40,711 bases of DNA from Victivallales bacterium (GCA_016285345.1 JAEEQN010000029.1:1-40711), one strand, 5' to 3'. Positions 27,864-37,201 are shown, numbered from the stretch's first letter. The notes: generated by a model from the sequence alone, not told the origin. Program-made: numbers and translations.

Positions 27864-30488
27864 TTACTTGACCGGGAAGCTGAGGACGGTAAGGGAGTAC
27901 GGCTTGAGCGCGAGCGCGGTGCTGCTGTCGAGCGTGACGGTCTCCGGTTCGGCGGGACGCACGTTCACGTCGGCGGGTTTGCCGGAAAGCACGGTCATCG
28001 TGGCGTTTACCTGGGACGGAACAAGGTTGTCGAGCTTCAGCGTGGTCTTTACCTCAAACGGGAGCAGGTTCACGATCTTGACCGTGGCGGTGTTCGTTTT
28101 ACTGTCGATCACGCAGGACGACGCGAACCGCTTCAGCAGAGGGGCGTTTCTGTCGTTGTCCGGGAGCGCGCGGCCATCGTTGTTCAGGAGTTTCGCGGTG
28201 GTGCGCGCGTACTTGTCCCCGGCGTTGTTGCCGAAGAGGTTCTGGACGTAGTATCCGGTGGTCGGCTTGACCTGGGTATTGTTGAAGTAGATGAGGTCGG
28301 GATTCCACTGCGTGTCGCCCTCCTTCGCGAGGAGCGGGGCGTAGGAGGACATCGCCACCACGTCGCCGTTGCGTTCGAGCGAGAGCATGTAGATCGCCTC
28401 GGAGAGCGCGGTCTCGATGGTGCTGGTGCGCGGTCCGTTGTGGCTGGCATATTCGCCGAGGTAGACGCGCGTGCCGCCGCGCAAGTAGGTGTCGTAGAAA
28501 TGCTGGTTGTTCAGGAACCAGCCGGGCGACTGGTAGTAATGCTCGTCGACGATCGGGATGCCGAGCTTGCGCGCGAGCGCCCAGCCGTCCTCGTAGTCGG
28601 AGCCCTCGCAGAACGGCCCGACGGTGCCGACCACGGTGATCTCCGGGTATTTGGCTCGGATGGCCTTGAAGATCATCGTGAAGCGTTCCTTGAAGACGTC
28701 GCCGATGAGGTCCTCGTTGCCGATGCCGATGTATTTCAGATTGAACGGTTCGGGGTGTCCGGCTTCCGCGCGGACCTTGCCCCATTTGGAGTCAGCGGGA
28801 CCGTTCGCCCATTCGATCAGGTCCAGCACCTCCCGGATGTACGCGCCCATCTCGTCCATCGGGATGCCGCCCTGCTGGCCTTTGCCGCCGCGCGAGGAGT
28901 TCTGACAGGGGACGCCCGCGGGGAGGATCGGGAGCGGTTCCGCGCCGATGTCCTCGCAGAACTGGAAATACTCGAAGTAGCCGAGCCCGGCGGACTGGTG
29001 GTAGCCCCAGATGTTGGACTGCGGCACGCGCGCCTCCAGCGGGCCGACGGTGCGGTTCCAGCGGTACATGTTCCCGAGGCCGTTGCCGTGCGCCACGCAG
29101 CCTCCGGGGAATCGCACGAAACGCGGCTTGAGGTCGGCGAGCGCCTGCGCGAGGTCGGCGCGGAGGCCGTTCCTGCGGTTCTTGAACGTCTTTTCGGGGA
29201 AGAGCGAGACCATATCGAGGGCGAGTTTGCCGCCGATCGGTCTCAGCGACAGTTTGCCGCGGTCCGTGCTTGATTTTGCGGTGAACTTCAACTCGGTCTT
29301 AGTCCACTCTTTTCCCTTCACTTCGAAGGACTGGACACCGATGATCTCATTGTGCTCGCCGAGCAGACTGACGAACAGTCCGGTTTCGCCGCCGTCCGGG
29401 CATTTCGCGAAAATACTGAGGAGATACGTCTCACCCTCGCGGAAGACCATGCCGCGGAAGCCGTCGTTGACGAGTGCGGCGTTATTGCCTTCGGGGGCGT
29501 CCAGCGCGAGGTAGTGCGGATTGTTCTTGTGGATGGGATCATCGGTCGCGACGGTCGGGTTCAGCTCCTTCGGGACGTTCCAGCCGGTGAGGGCGTTCCA
29601 TCCGCCGTGGTCGAGGTCGTTGAACTCGAAATCGCGGTTGCGGACGAGTTCGGCGTACAACCCGCCGTCGGCGGAGTAGTTGATGTCCTCGAAGAAGATG
29701 CCCCAGAGGAGCGGACTGATGCTCTTGGTGCGTCTCAGGTCGACGGAGATCTCGGCGGTGCGGGAGACGTCCTTGAGACTGTCCGGCAGGTCCGTGATGC
29801 GCTCGCGGTTCTGTTCGCCTTTCCTGTCGGCCTCCGCCTTCGCGGCGAGGATGCCGTCAAGCTCCGCCTTCGTGACTCTCACGATGCAGCCTTTCCATTC
29901 GCGGTCGCCGAGCTTGACGATCGGGGTGTATTTCAGATGTGCAGGGGAGATTTCTACATGGGAAAAATGCTTGAAATCCCGCGTGGAGAGGGTTTCTCCG
30001 TTCAGGCTATGCTGCCTTTCATCCTGCCACTCGATGTAATACTCCCCTGAATCTGAATCAAAGAAGATGAACGGCGCGTAGCCGCGCGGCGCTTTTCCCA
30101 TGGGGTAGTAGTTCTGCACGTGCCAGTGGACCAGATCGGGCGAGGACGTGAGCGCGAACACCGGATCGTCCGGGTTCGGCGTGAAGATGCAGTACCACAT
30201 GCCGTTTGCCTTGTCATGGAAAAGATACGGATCGTGCATCTTCTTCTCCGCGCCCCAGGTGCCGTAGTCGCTGCTCAGCCAGCCGTGGTCGATCACGTGC
30301 CAATCAAATTGTGCCGCATCATCTGAGCCGTCGGCGTTCCATGCGTAGTACAGGCGGTTGTCGCGTTCGTACGCGAAAAGATTAATGCCGGGCTCGAGGG
30401 GTTTGGCGAGTTCGAGTGCGTCCGAGGTCGCTGCGAACGATGCGGAGAGGAAAGCGGCGGCTGCGAAGATGCGATGGAAGAGCTTCAT
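27864..30488 (-). CDS. Secreted GH43-like/GH51 fusion, predicted alpha-L-arabinofuranosidase
   Basis: This 874-aa protein has a signal peptide (1-24, cleaved around SFAATSDA). Residues about 40-215 form a partial GH43-like beta-propeller (MHDPYLFHDKANGMWYCIF, FFDSDSGEYYIEW). From about 245 it is GH51: ISPLLWGIFFEDINYSADGG, a carbohydrate-binding beta-sandwich insert (about 290-430), RFVRFPGGCVAHGNG, IGIGNED with the predicted acid/base Glu592, and VYLGEYASH with the predicted nucleophile Glu679. A C-terminal beta domain follows. GH51 enzymes release terminal arabinose from arabinan or arabinoxylan. The N-terminal module is too short for a full five-bladed propeller and may bind rather than cut. 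The gene starts 45 nt after the GH43 gene ends and has only a weak ribosome site. Confidence 0.85.
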   Translation of the reverse strand: MKLFHRIFAAAAFLSASFAATSDALELAKPLEPGINLFAYERDNRLYYAWNADGSDDAAQFDWHVIDHGWLSSDYGTWGAEKKMHDPYLFHDKANGMWYCIFTPNPDDPVFALTSSPDLVHWHVQNYYPMGKAPRGYAPFIFFDSDSGEYYIEWQDERQHSLNGETLSTRDFKHFSHVEISPAHLKYTPIVKLGDREWKGCIVRVTKAELDGILAAKAEADRKGEQNRERITDLPDSLKDVSRTAEISVDLRRTKSISPLLWGIFFEDINYSADGGLYAELVRNRDFEFNDLDHGGWNALTGWNVPKELNPTVATDDPIHKNNPHYLALDAPEGNNAALVNDGFRGMVFREGETYLLSIFAKCPDGGETGLFVSLLGEHNEIIGVQSFEVKGKEWTKTELKFTAKSSTDRGKLSLRPIGGKLALDMVSLFPEKTFKNRRNGLRADLAQALADLKPRFVRFPGGCVAHGNGLGNMYRWNRTVGPLEARVPQSNIWGYHQSAGLGYFEYFQFCEDIGAEPLPILPAGVPCQNSSRGGKGQQGGIPMDEMGAYIREVLDLIEWANGPADSKWGKVRAEAGHPEPFNLKYIGIGNEDLIGDVFKERFTMIFKAIRAKYPEITVVGTVGPFCEGSDYEDGWALARKLGIPIVDEHYYQSPGWFLNNQHFYDTYLRGGTRVYLGEYASHNGPRTSTIETALSEAIYMLSLERNGDVVAMSSYAPLLAKEGDTQWNPDLIYFNNTQVKPTTGYYVQNLFGNNAGDKYARTTAKLLNNDGRALPDNDRNAPLLKRFASSCVIDSKTNTATVKIVNLLPFEVKTTLKLDNLVPSQVNATMTVLSGKPADVNVRPAEPETVTLDSSTALALKPYSLTVLSFPVK

Positions 30489-30533
30489 GGTCGGTTCTTT
30501 CGTTGTGCTTGGGGCGGAGAAAATGAACTTATG

Positions 30534-32480
30534 TCAGAGGGTCGGGACGACTTTTTTGATGGAGCCGTCGGGATTGAATTCGAGCTTGTCGATGCAGACT
30601 TCGCGATGGAATCCCGGTCCCTCCATGACCTTGCCGTTCTGCCACGCGAACCTGTGGTATACGATGCGCCATTCGTCGTCCGCGCCGCGGACCTTCAGGA
30701 TCTGGTGGTGTCCGGTGCCGAGGATGCCGCGCGACACGTCCTTTTCGATCACGACGTTGTCGCGCGGAACAGTGAGGTCGCCGAGCGGGGAATCGGCGGT
30801 GGCGTAGCGGACATGGTAGTTCGGGCTGCCGGTGTCGTCGACGGACCAGCTGAAATAATACTTGCCGTCGCGGTAGATCACGTTCGTGCCCTCGCGGAAG
30901 GTGCGGCCGGGCTGGAACACCTTCACGGTGTCGCGTTTCACGCTGAGCATGTCGTCGGCGAGCTCGCCGCCCGCCATGTAGCCGTTGCCCCAGTAGAGGT
31001 AATACTTGCCGCTCACGGGGTCGTGGAAGACGTCCGGGTCGATCTCCTGCCCGCCGCGCACGCCAGCGGGCTTGAAGTCGACGATGGGCTTGCCGGTGTC
31101 GACGAACGGTCCGAGCGGATCGTCCGCGACCGCGACGCCGACGCATTTGCGTCCGTCGCCCTTCAGCGCGCCGCAGAAATAGAAGTAGTATTTATAGGAG
31201 CCGTCGGGCTGCTTGCGTTCCATGATGCACGGGGCCCAGGCATTGCCGTCGGACCACTTCACGTCCTCGCCGAGCGTCAGGATGGTGCGCTCGAATTTCC
31301 ACGTCTTCAGGTCGTCGGAGGAGAACACCTGGAAATCCTTTCCGCCCCAGCCGGCGAATCCGTCGTGCGTGGGGTAGATGTAGTATTTGCCGGTCTTCTC
31401 GGAGTAGAGCGTGCCGGGGTCGGCGTAGAACGCCTCGATGATCGGGTTGTTCTGCCGCGGGAGCTCGAATTTCTCCGGCTTGCCCCATTTCTTGAGGACG
31501 GCGTCCAGCTCGGACCGCGCGATGGAGACCACGCTGCCGTGGCGCGCGTGGAAGTCGACGGAGAAATCGCCCTGCGTGAACGTCTTCATGTCCTTCGTCT
31601 CGGCGAAATACCAGCGTCCGTCGCGGAAGAGGTCGCCCATGAAGACGTACGTGTCGGTGTTCACGAGCGGATACACGCTGGAGCCTTCGATGGCGAATCC
31701 GGGATCGAGCTTGTAATCGGGTTCCGGGTCTTCCCATTTGCCGGGGAAGAGGGTGTCGGAGATGACTTTCTCCTTGCCGCAGTAGAACATGTGGTACCGG
31801 CCGCGGAAGCGGATGATGTCGGCGTCGAGCACGTGCACGCCGGGCTTGCCGAACATGTACATCGGCTCTCCCTCGAGGTCCGTGAAATCGTCGTTCGCGT
31901 ACACGCCGTACATCCTGTTGACGCCGCCCTTGAACATCAGCGCCACGTAGATCAGATACCGTTTCGCCGCCGGATCGTAGATGGTCTGCGGCGCCCACAC
32001 GTGTAGGACGTCCTGAATGCCGGGCATGTTCGGGAAACGCTCGGGGAAATGGATCGCCTTGGCGGACCAGTTGACGAGGTCGTCGGACTTCAGGAGCACG
32101 AGGCCGCGGTTGGAGTCCCAGCCCTTCGACGAGGTCATGTCCGTGGCGACCATGTAGAATCCGCCGTCCTCGTTGCGCATGATGTGCGGATCGCGGACGC
32201 TCCCGGTGCGCGCGAACGTCTTCGCGTCCAGCACGGGCTTGTCTCCGTTCAGCGCGAAGAAATGGCGTCCGTCGTTGCTGACGGCGAACCGGATCTGCTC
32301 CTGGTCCGGGTTGTTCCCGGTGAAGTAGGCGAAGAGATAGCAGGTGCGGTCCTTCGCTGCGGGTTCGGGGTAGGGCTTCTCCGCGGACGCCGTGAGGGCG
32401 AGCCCGACGGCGCAGAGCGAGGCGAGGGCGAGTTTGCGGAGGGCGGCGGAACGAGTGGCGAGGGAGGAACGGATGGACAT
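30534..32480 (-). CDS. Secreted tandem GH43-family glycosidase (two beta-propellers)
   Basis: This 648-aa protein has a signal peptide (1-33, cleavage at LTASA before EKPYPEP). Two GH43-like propellers follow. The first (about 40-330) contains SVRDPHIM, HVWAPQTIYDPAAKRYLIY and AIEGSSVYP. The second (about 350-640) contains EAFYADPGTLYSEKTGKYY, DGNAWAPCIMERK, EIDPDVFHDPVSGKYYLYWG and REGTNVIYRDGKYYFSW. Each shows the Asp/Asp/Glu positions expected of an inverting GH43 site, so both may be active. Likely substrates are arabinan or xylan side chains. ATG 32480 has AGGAG 7 nt upstream, so the 30-codon extension to 32570, which runs through the promoter, is rejected. It is the first gene of the glycosidase operon. 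Confidence 0.87.
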   Translation of the reverse strand: MSIRSSLATRSAALRKLALASLCAVGLALTASAEKPYPEPAAKDRTCYLFAYFTGNNPDQEQIRFAVSNDGRHFFALNGDKPVLDAKTFARTGSVRDPHIMRNEDGGFYMVATDMTSSKGWDSNRGLVLLKSDDLVNWSAKAIHFPERFPNMPGIQDVLHVWAPQTIYDPAAKRYLIYVALMFKGGVNRMYGVYANDDFTDLEGEPMYMFGKPGVHVLDADIIRFRGRYHMFYCGKEKVISDTLFPGKWEDPEPDYKLDPGFAIEGSSVYPLVNTDTYVFMGDLFRDGRWYFAETKDMKTFTQGDFSVDFHARHGSVVSIARSELDAVLKKWGKPEKFELPRQNNPIIEAFYADPGTLYSEKTGKYYIYPTHDGFAGWGGKDFQVFSSDDLKTWKFERTILTLGEDVKWSDGNAWAPCIMERKQPDGSYKYYFYFCGALKGDGRKCVGVAVADDPLGPFVDTGKPIVDFKPAGVRGGQEIDPDVFHDPVSGKYYLYWGNGYMAGGELADDMLSVKRDTVKVFQPGRTFREGTNVIYRDGKYYFSWSVDDTGSPNYHVRYATADSPLGDLTVPRDNVVIEKDVSRGILGTGHHQILKVRGADDEWRIVYHRFAWQNGKVMEGPGFHREVCIDKLEFNPDGSIKKVVPTL

Positions 32481-32561
32481 GGGCGATCTCCTGTGTGGAA
32501 CGGCGGACCGGAATCGTGCCGCGCCGTTCGGTGTTGCGTGGTTGACCGGGCGATTTTCCAT

Positions 32562-32590
32562 AATATACATTAGTACCGGAAGGAAATCAA
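32562..32590 (-). promoter_or_regulatory. Promoter of the glycosidase operon
   Basis: On the minus strand, TTGATT (32590-32585), a 17-bp spacer and TATATT (32567-32562) predict a start about 75 nt before ATG 32480. Confidence 0.65.
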
Positions 32591-32599
32591 GGCGCGGGA

Positions 32600-32870
32600 C
32601 GTGTTTTTATACGGAAATGACGGAGAAACCCGATGCCGCGCGTTAGGGGTAGCGTTGCCTCCGAGGCCCGTCGCGACGCCCGTTTTATGCTCGGACCGGT
32701 CGAATGATAATAGAACAAATAGGACCAATAGGAAAGGGCGTTCAGAAAAACTTTTCTTATTCGTCCCATTCGTCCTGTCTCACAGCATACGCCCTCCCGG
32801 CAGTTGATCGCTTTTTTTGAGGTGTGCAAAAAGAAAGTTTGTGTTTTTTTTGCAGGCACTTTTTTTTAGC
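32600..32870. other. Intergenic region with palindromes and short oligonucleotide repeats
   Basis: No gene is supported here. The stretch holds CGTCGCGACG and GCCTCCGAGGC palindromes, and AGGGCGT (near 32737) with its inverted partner ACGCCCT (near 32791) about 50 nt away. It also holds imprecise tandem repeats of an AATAGGACC-like unit (about 32707-32733) mirrored by ATTCGTCCC-like units (about 32760-32776). The right third has long T runs. It marks the left border of the accessory island. Confidence 0.5.
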
Positions 32871-32898
32871 TTGATTTTTTATGAGATTATGATATTGT
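32871..32898 (+). promoter_or_regulatory. Promoter of the lipoprotein gene cluster
   Basis: TTGATT (32871-32876), a 16-bp spacer and TATTGT (32893-32898) lie about 58 nt before the first lipoprotein start. An AT-rich stretch precedes the -35 box. Confidence 0.5.
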
Positions 32899-32955
32899 AA
32901 TACTTGAAAATGACCGAACCGGAATCAACAACACCAATTCCGCAGGAGAAATAAC

Positions 32956-34086
32956 ATGAAACACAAAACAGCCTGGATCATTTCTTTGATCGCGATACCG
33001 TTTCTCGCGGCGGGGTGCGTCCTGCTCGCGCAGACGAAAGACGAAAGCCGGGGCGGACAGGACGAGAAGGTCAGAGCCGAGACCAGGATGGCTGACGAAC
33101 AAAGCCGGATCGACGCTGCGAAATTCGATCTTCAGTTCACCATCACGGACGCAGACGGCAAGCCGCTGAACGGCGTCACGATGGAGCTTGAACGGAAACG
33201 TCCGAGAATCCCTCTGTTAAGCGGCGAATGGGAAAAAAAGACCGAGAAGAAGACGGTCGATTCCAAATTCCGCATTCAGGAAAAAGGCTGGACGGGGCTT
33301 GATCTCCGTTTCCTGAAAGACGGCTACCATCTGGAACAATGCAAGTTCGATATCAATATCCTGGATAAAGATAAATCAAAGTTGTCGATGCGACGGGAAA
33401 TCCAGGTCAAAATGTCCGAAAAGAGTCCTCTTCCTTCTTTGTTCGGGGGTGGCGGTGTATTGTCATATAATATTGAAAATGGTAAAAGAGATATCCTTGA
33501 TATCGATATTTTCCCAAAAAAAGCAGGAAAGAAGACTGCTGATCTGAAAAAGAAAGAAGAAATGAAGAGCGAGGAAGACGAAGAGAATGAGGAAGACGAG
33601 GATATCGAGGATGAAATAATCAAGGATCCCCATATTATTTCAATTGACTCAAAGGCCAAGCCGGCAACCGTATTATATATGGAAATTGACTTCAGGAGAG
33701 ATAAGGACGGCAGCATTGTCTATGATACGGCCGATACGAAAGGGGTTGCCAAACCGGCCTCATGTATTGTTCGATTCTGCTCCGACGATCCTGGTGATGG
33801 ATTGCTGTTTGTTTCCAAAGTGGAGTCCCCGAAAAGTTGGGAAGCCGAAAAAGAACTTACAACCGCCCCGGAGATGGGTTATAAAAATGAAATTGCAATT
33901 GACCTTGGAGAAAAGAATAAAAAATTCTACGTGTTTTGTTATATAAAACAAGGTGACCATTACGGAAAAGCAAGGCTTGGGCCGGTGTATATTCAGGAAG
34001 AAAAGAATAAGATCCAGCTTGTCAAAATGAATGTAAAAGTTTCATTCAACACGCTGGAAGGCGACCACAACGTAAGGTCTTATTAA
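32956..34086 (+). CDS. Lipoprotein with carboxypeptidase-regulatory-like beta domain, unknown function
   Basis: This 376-aa protein has a type II signal peptide: MKHKTAWIISLIAIPFLAAGC with the lipobox LAAGC (Cys21). Residues about 55-150 resemble a carboxypeptidase-regulatory or transthyretin-like fold (FTITDADGKPLNGVTMEL, VDSKFRIQEKGWTG, FLKDGYHLEQCKF). An acidic-basic segment (about 185-225) is rich in Lys and Glu/Asp, followed by a C-terminal domain of unknown type. AGGAG precedes the ATG. Its 5' part is GC-rich and its 3' part AT-rich (68% GC at 33001-33060, 35% at 33481-33540). The first 150 residues are paralogous to the next gene product. Function is unknown; it is probably on the cell surface. 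Confidence 0.8.
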   Translation: MKHKTAWIISLIAIPFLAAGCVLLAQTKDESRGGQDEKVRAETRMADEQSRIDAAKFDLQFTITDADGKPLNGVTMELERKRPRIPLLSGEWEKKTEKKTVDSKFRIQEKGWTGLDLRFLKDGYHLEQCKFDINILDKDKSKLSMRREIQVKMSEKSPLPSLFGGGGVLSYNIENGKRDILDIDIFPKKAGKKTADLKKKEEMKSEEDEENEEDEDIEDEIIKDPHIISIDSKAKPATVLYMEIDFRRDKDGSIVYDTADTKGVAKPASCIVRFCSDDPGDGLLFVSKVESPKSWEAEKELTTAPEMGYKNEIAIDLGEKNKKFYVFCYIKQGDHYGKARLGPVYIQEEKNKIQLVKMNVKVSFNTLEGDHNVRSY

Positions 34087-34111
34087 TTCAAAATACCCTT
34101 TCACTATTTTG

Positions 34112-34149
34112 AGGAGAAATAACATGAAACGCAAAACAGCCTGGATCAT
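34112..34149 (+). repeat. Duplicated translation-initiation block (38 nt) shared with 32944-32981
   Basis: AGGAGAAATAACATGAAAC followed after one variable base by CAAAACAGCCTGGATCAT occurs at 32944-32981 and 34112-34149 with a single mismatch. It covers the ribosome site, start codon and first residues (MK-KTAWII) of two adjacent genes. This points to recent tandem duplication or gene conversion. Confidence 0.85.
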
Positions 34150-35581
34150 CGCCGCGATCATCGTTTTAGGTGTGCTCGCAGTCATCTTTGTGCTGGTGCA
34201 GGCATACAGATCGATCCTCATCGAGGGGACGATCACGGACGATCAGGGAAATGCCATGAACGGGGTTTCCGCCTATGTGACCATTTCACGCAAAAAAGCG
34301 GGATGGTACGTCGGGACAAAAGAACTCGAGGAGACCGTCGATTCCTCCTTCCGTTTCGAGGGGAAAGGCGACGCTGTCTTCGTCGTTTTCGCCAAAAAAG
34401 GATACGCTCCGGGGCAAATCCAACTTGACCGCGAGCGCGGCAGCCAAGTGCTCCGGCGCGACCTTCGCATCGTCATGAAGGAACTGACGCCGGAAGAACT
34501 GGAAAAACGTTTTTTCAGGACGATCTACGAATGGAGTCAACTTGATGTCTACATCGACGCAGGGGAAAAAATGCCCACGACCGAGGACCAGCTTGAGCGT
34601 TTGCGCAAGAATTTCGGGCTTGAAAAAAGCGATATGACGGATCTTTTCGTGAAAGCGATTCGGGAAGGCGTCGATACCGGCATTGACATCCCTGACAGTG
34701 GCGAAGAAGAAGTCGGGAGGATCATCACGAATCCCTTCGGCATTCCTGACCCGCCCGATGTCGATTTTTCGGATGGCGTCGATACTGGCGAGGATATTCT
34801 CGCCGAAGATCATTTCGTCGACGATGAGGACGAGGAATACCGGATTAGCCCTCCCGACGATCTTTCCGGAATCGAAACGAAATCGGAGAAAAGGTCGCTC
34901 AGAGAACGGTATTTTTCTGCAATGCGTTATCTTCAGTATTATCCGCCGCCTCAGCAGCAGTTTTTGGAATTGATCCGGAAAGCAGTCGAACTGGAGCCGG
35001 AGTCCGCGGACACGCTCATTCTCTCTTATACGAAGGCGTACCCGGATTGGGTGTTCGATGACGGAACGATCCTTGAATTGACCGGCAAAAGCGACATGGA
35101 AGAGTTTAATCTTCGCGAGGCCGGCTCCGATTTGCGGATACAAGTTCGTCAGGAAAAGGACGAGGCCCGCAGGAAAAAGCTTCTTGACAAGGCTTTCGAA
35201 TGGGCCTTCCAGGATGACAAGATCAAAATCTTTTATGAATTGGATAGGCTTTTGCTTGATGGCTACGATAAGGATTACGCAACGAATCCCGGACGAAAGC
35301 TCCAGTTGGAAAAGGATTTGAAGCGTCATGAGGAAGCAGAGATTTATGACTGGGTTTACCGCCGGACGAAATATGCTCTGGAGCATTTCGGCGAGGGGAA
35401 CGAAGCGCTTGAAATGTTGTACAAGATGGATACGGACCCCAAAAGGTGGGATGGTGAATGGGAACGTGCCGAGCGTAAAAGACGGATAAGAGAGAGTATA
35501 GAAGAGTGGAAGAAGGAGGGAAACGATCCGTCGTATATTTTTTCTGAAAAGTATCTCGAAGAAATATACAGCGATGAATAG
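34124..35581 (+). CDS. Membrane-anchored paralogue of the preceding lipoprotein, unknown function
   Basis: This 485-aa protein starts at ATG 34124, set by GAGGAG 8 nt upstream; the frame is open a few codons further. Residues 1-27 are an uncleaved signal anchor (MKRKTAWIIAAIIVLGVLAV) without a lipobox Cys. Residues about 32-125 match the neighbour's N-terminal domain: IEGTITDDQGNAMNGVSAYV, TVDSSFRFEGKG, FAKKGYAPGQIQ, LRRDLRIVMKEL. The remainder is unrelated to the neighbour: an acidic proline-bearing linker (about 190-265), then a helical, charged C-terminal half with repeat-like Glu/Arg/Lys segments. GC content stays nearer the genome average than in the flanking genes. No function is assigned. 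Confidence 0.8.
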   Translation: MKRKTAWIIAAIIVLGVLAVIFVLVQAYRSILIEGTITDDQGNAMNGVSAYVTISRKKAGWYVGTKELEETVDSSFRFEGKGDAVFVVFAKKGYAPGQIQLDRERGSQVLRRDLRIVMKELTPEELEKRFFRTIYEWSQLDVYIDAGEKMPTTEDQLERLRKNFGLEKSDMTDLFVKAIREGVDTGIDIPDSGEEEVGRIITNPFGIPDPPDVDFSDGVDTGEDILAEDHFVDDEDEEYRISPPDDLSGIETKSEKRSLRERYFSAMRYLQYYPPPQQQFLELIRKAVELEPESADTLILSYTKAYPDWVFDDGTILELTGKSDMEEFNLREAGSDLRIQVRQEKDEARRKKLLDKAFEWAFQDDKIKIFYELDRLLLDGYDKDYATNPGRKLQLEKDLKRHEEAEIYDWVYRRTKYALEHFGEGNEALEMLYKMDTDPKRWDGEWERAERKRRIRESIEEWKKEGNDPSYIFSEKYLEEIYSDE

Positions 35582-35639
35582 ACTCCATCTTTCCTCACCA
35601 CCCCCAGCCGACTAACCCCGACACCACGGAGGATACAAC

Positions 35640-37201
35640 ATGAAACACCGAGTTTTTCTAATCGCGATCGCGCTATGCGCCGTGGTCCTGGCTCTGAATA
35701 TTGCAAGTTGCGGAGAAGACGACGCCGCCCCGAAACAGACGGCCCCCGTCAAACAGTCGGAACGTGATACATCGTCCGCGCCGGTACAGTCCGGAGCCCG
35801 TCCGGACCTCAACGATCCCGAACAGAGAACTGGACAGAATGTGAAAGATCATCTCAAAGTATTGTATGAATCCGCCAATATTATTGTTACAATTACGCCA
35901 CCAGATATCAATCAATTCAGTGAAGGTAATATTCAATTGCTTGATAAATCGAAACAAAATAAAAAATTATGGGAAATGGCAATTCCAAGTCAAATGGAAT
36001 CAGGAACAGGGGCCGGGGCTATAAAATCAACGGCGTTTTTTGAAGATAATAAACGCGGATTTTTCTATGCTGCTATTATCCGCAATGAGCTTTTTCCTGA
36101 AATAGTTATTCTTAAAATTGATTCAAAGAATGAAACAGTAAGCGAATCAAAGTTTGCCAGTCCTTTTCTCCCGGACTTGCCATTTAAAAAGATGAAATTG
36201 GATGTGGTCCAAAATATTGTTTTTTTATCTGTCACATATATTGACAATAAGCATCAGGAATCTGCTATAGATATTTCTTCTGGTTTTAACAATATGATGT
36301 TGAATGAGAGACATGGAAAATATCCATTATCTAAAGACGCGGGGGCTGCCGTTAATCCATCGCCTGAAGAAATGGAACGGAGACAAGCTGAGTAATTAGC
36401 GAATCTACCGAAAGATAACATTTTTACCGATGACGAGTTTAAAGCTCTGTTTCCCGAGGTTGAATATGATAAAATTGCCGATTTATACGAGCGTGGCATG
36501 GCTTATGATTGGGATGAAAAATTCTCCGATGCGATGAAATGCTTTGAGCAAGACTCATCATTAAAGTCGAAATTTATGTTGGCAATGTATTACAAAACCG
36601 GCAGACCTGATATTCCAAAAGACTCTGTCAAGGCTAATGCTGTCTTTAATGAGATAATTGGAGATGTCAGTAATCAGTCCGCCCCCACTCCTGAAATGTT
36701 ATGCATAGCCGGACGCGCCTGCATGGAATTTGTTTCAACAGAATTTTTGAAACACAAGAGTATCAAAATAAAGCGAATAACTTCTTCAAAGAATCCATTA
36801 AGCAAGGATATGCTGCTGCCGCTTTTTATCCTCAATATTACATAAGAAACAATGGTAAGTTTCAACCTCGGGAATTACTTGAAATAGCAAACAAAAACAA
36901 CTGTTTGGACACTGAAGTGTTAGCCGCGGGGTTGGCATTATTGCGGAATCCTGCCTTTGAGAATTATCGCAACAAACAAGAAAACCTGTTAACCATCAAA
37001 AAGGGTATTCAAGCACACATCCCATTGGCGGAATATATCATTGGCGAATTATTCTATCTTGATGCCGCAAATCCTGATCTTGCATTAAAGCCGAATCGAG
37101 AACTGGCGTTATTCTGGATGAAACGTGCCGCGAATCATGGAGAAGCGGATGCCATAGAGCTTTTACGGCAAAATCCCACTTTAAGGCCATTTAACCGATG
37201 A
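35640..37201 (+). pseudogene. Broken lipoprotein gene with Sel1-like repeats (in-frame stop plus frameshift)
   Basis: The first part (35640-36395, 251 aa) begins MKHRVFLIAIALCAVVLALN with lipobox IASC and a GGAGG ribosome site. Reading on in the same frame past TAA at 36393-36395 gives LANLPKDNIFTDDEFKALF and a further 100 codons. The frame is then lost near a run of five T residues (36744-36748). Adding one T would join it to the frame ending at 37201, which contains YQNKANNFFKESIKQGYAAA and a C-terminal Sel1-like repeat (LALFWMKRAANHGEADAIEL). A CAA to TAA change would explain the stop. The intact protein would be about 520 aa. GC content falls from 65% (35761-35820) to 27% (35941-36000). 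Two sequencing errors are an alternative, but two independent lesions favour decay. Confidence 0.75.

Noticed and set aside
32481..32570. N-terminal extension of the GH43 gene
   Set aside because: It would start on top of the -10 box and precede the signal peptide; ATG 32480 has AGGAG at good spacing.
36498..36845. Separate 115-aa gene
   Set aside because: It is in the same frame as the lipoprotein gene upstream and reads on from it past a single TAA; it has no ribosome site, so I treat it as part of the broken gene.
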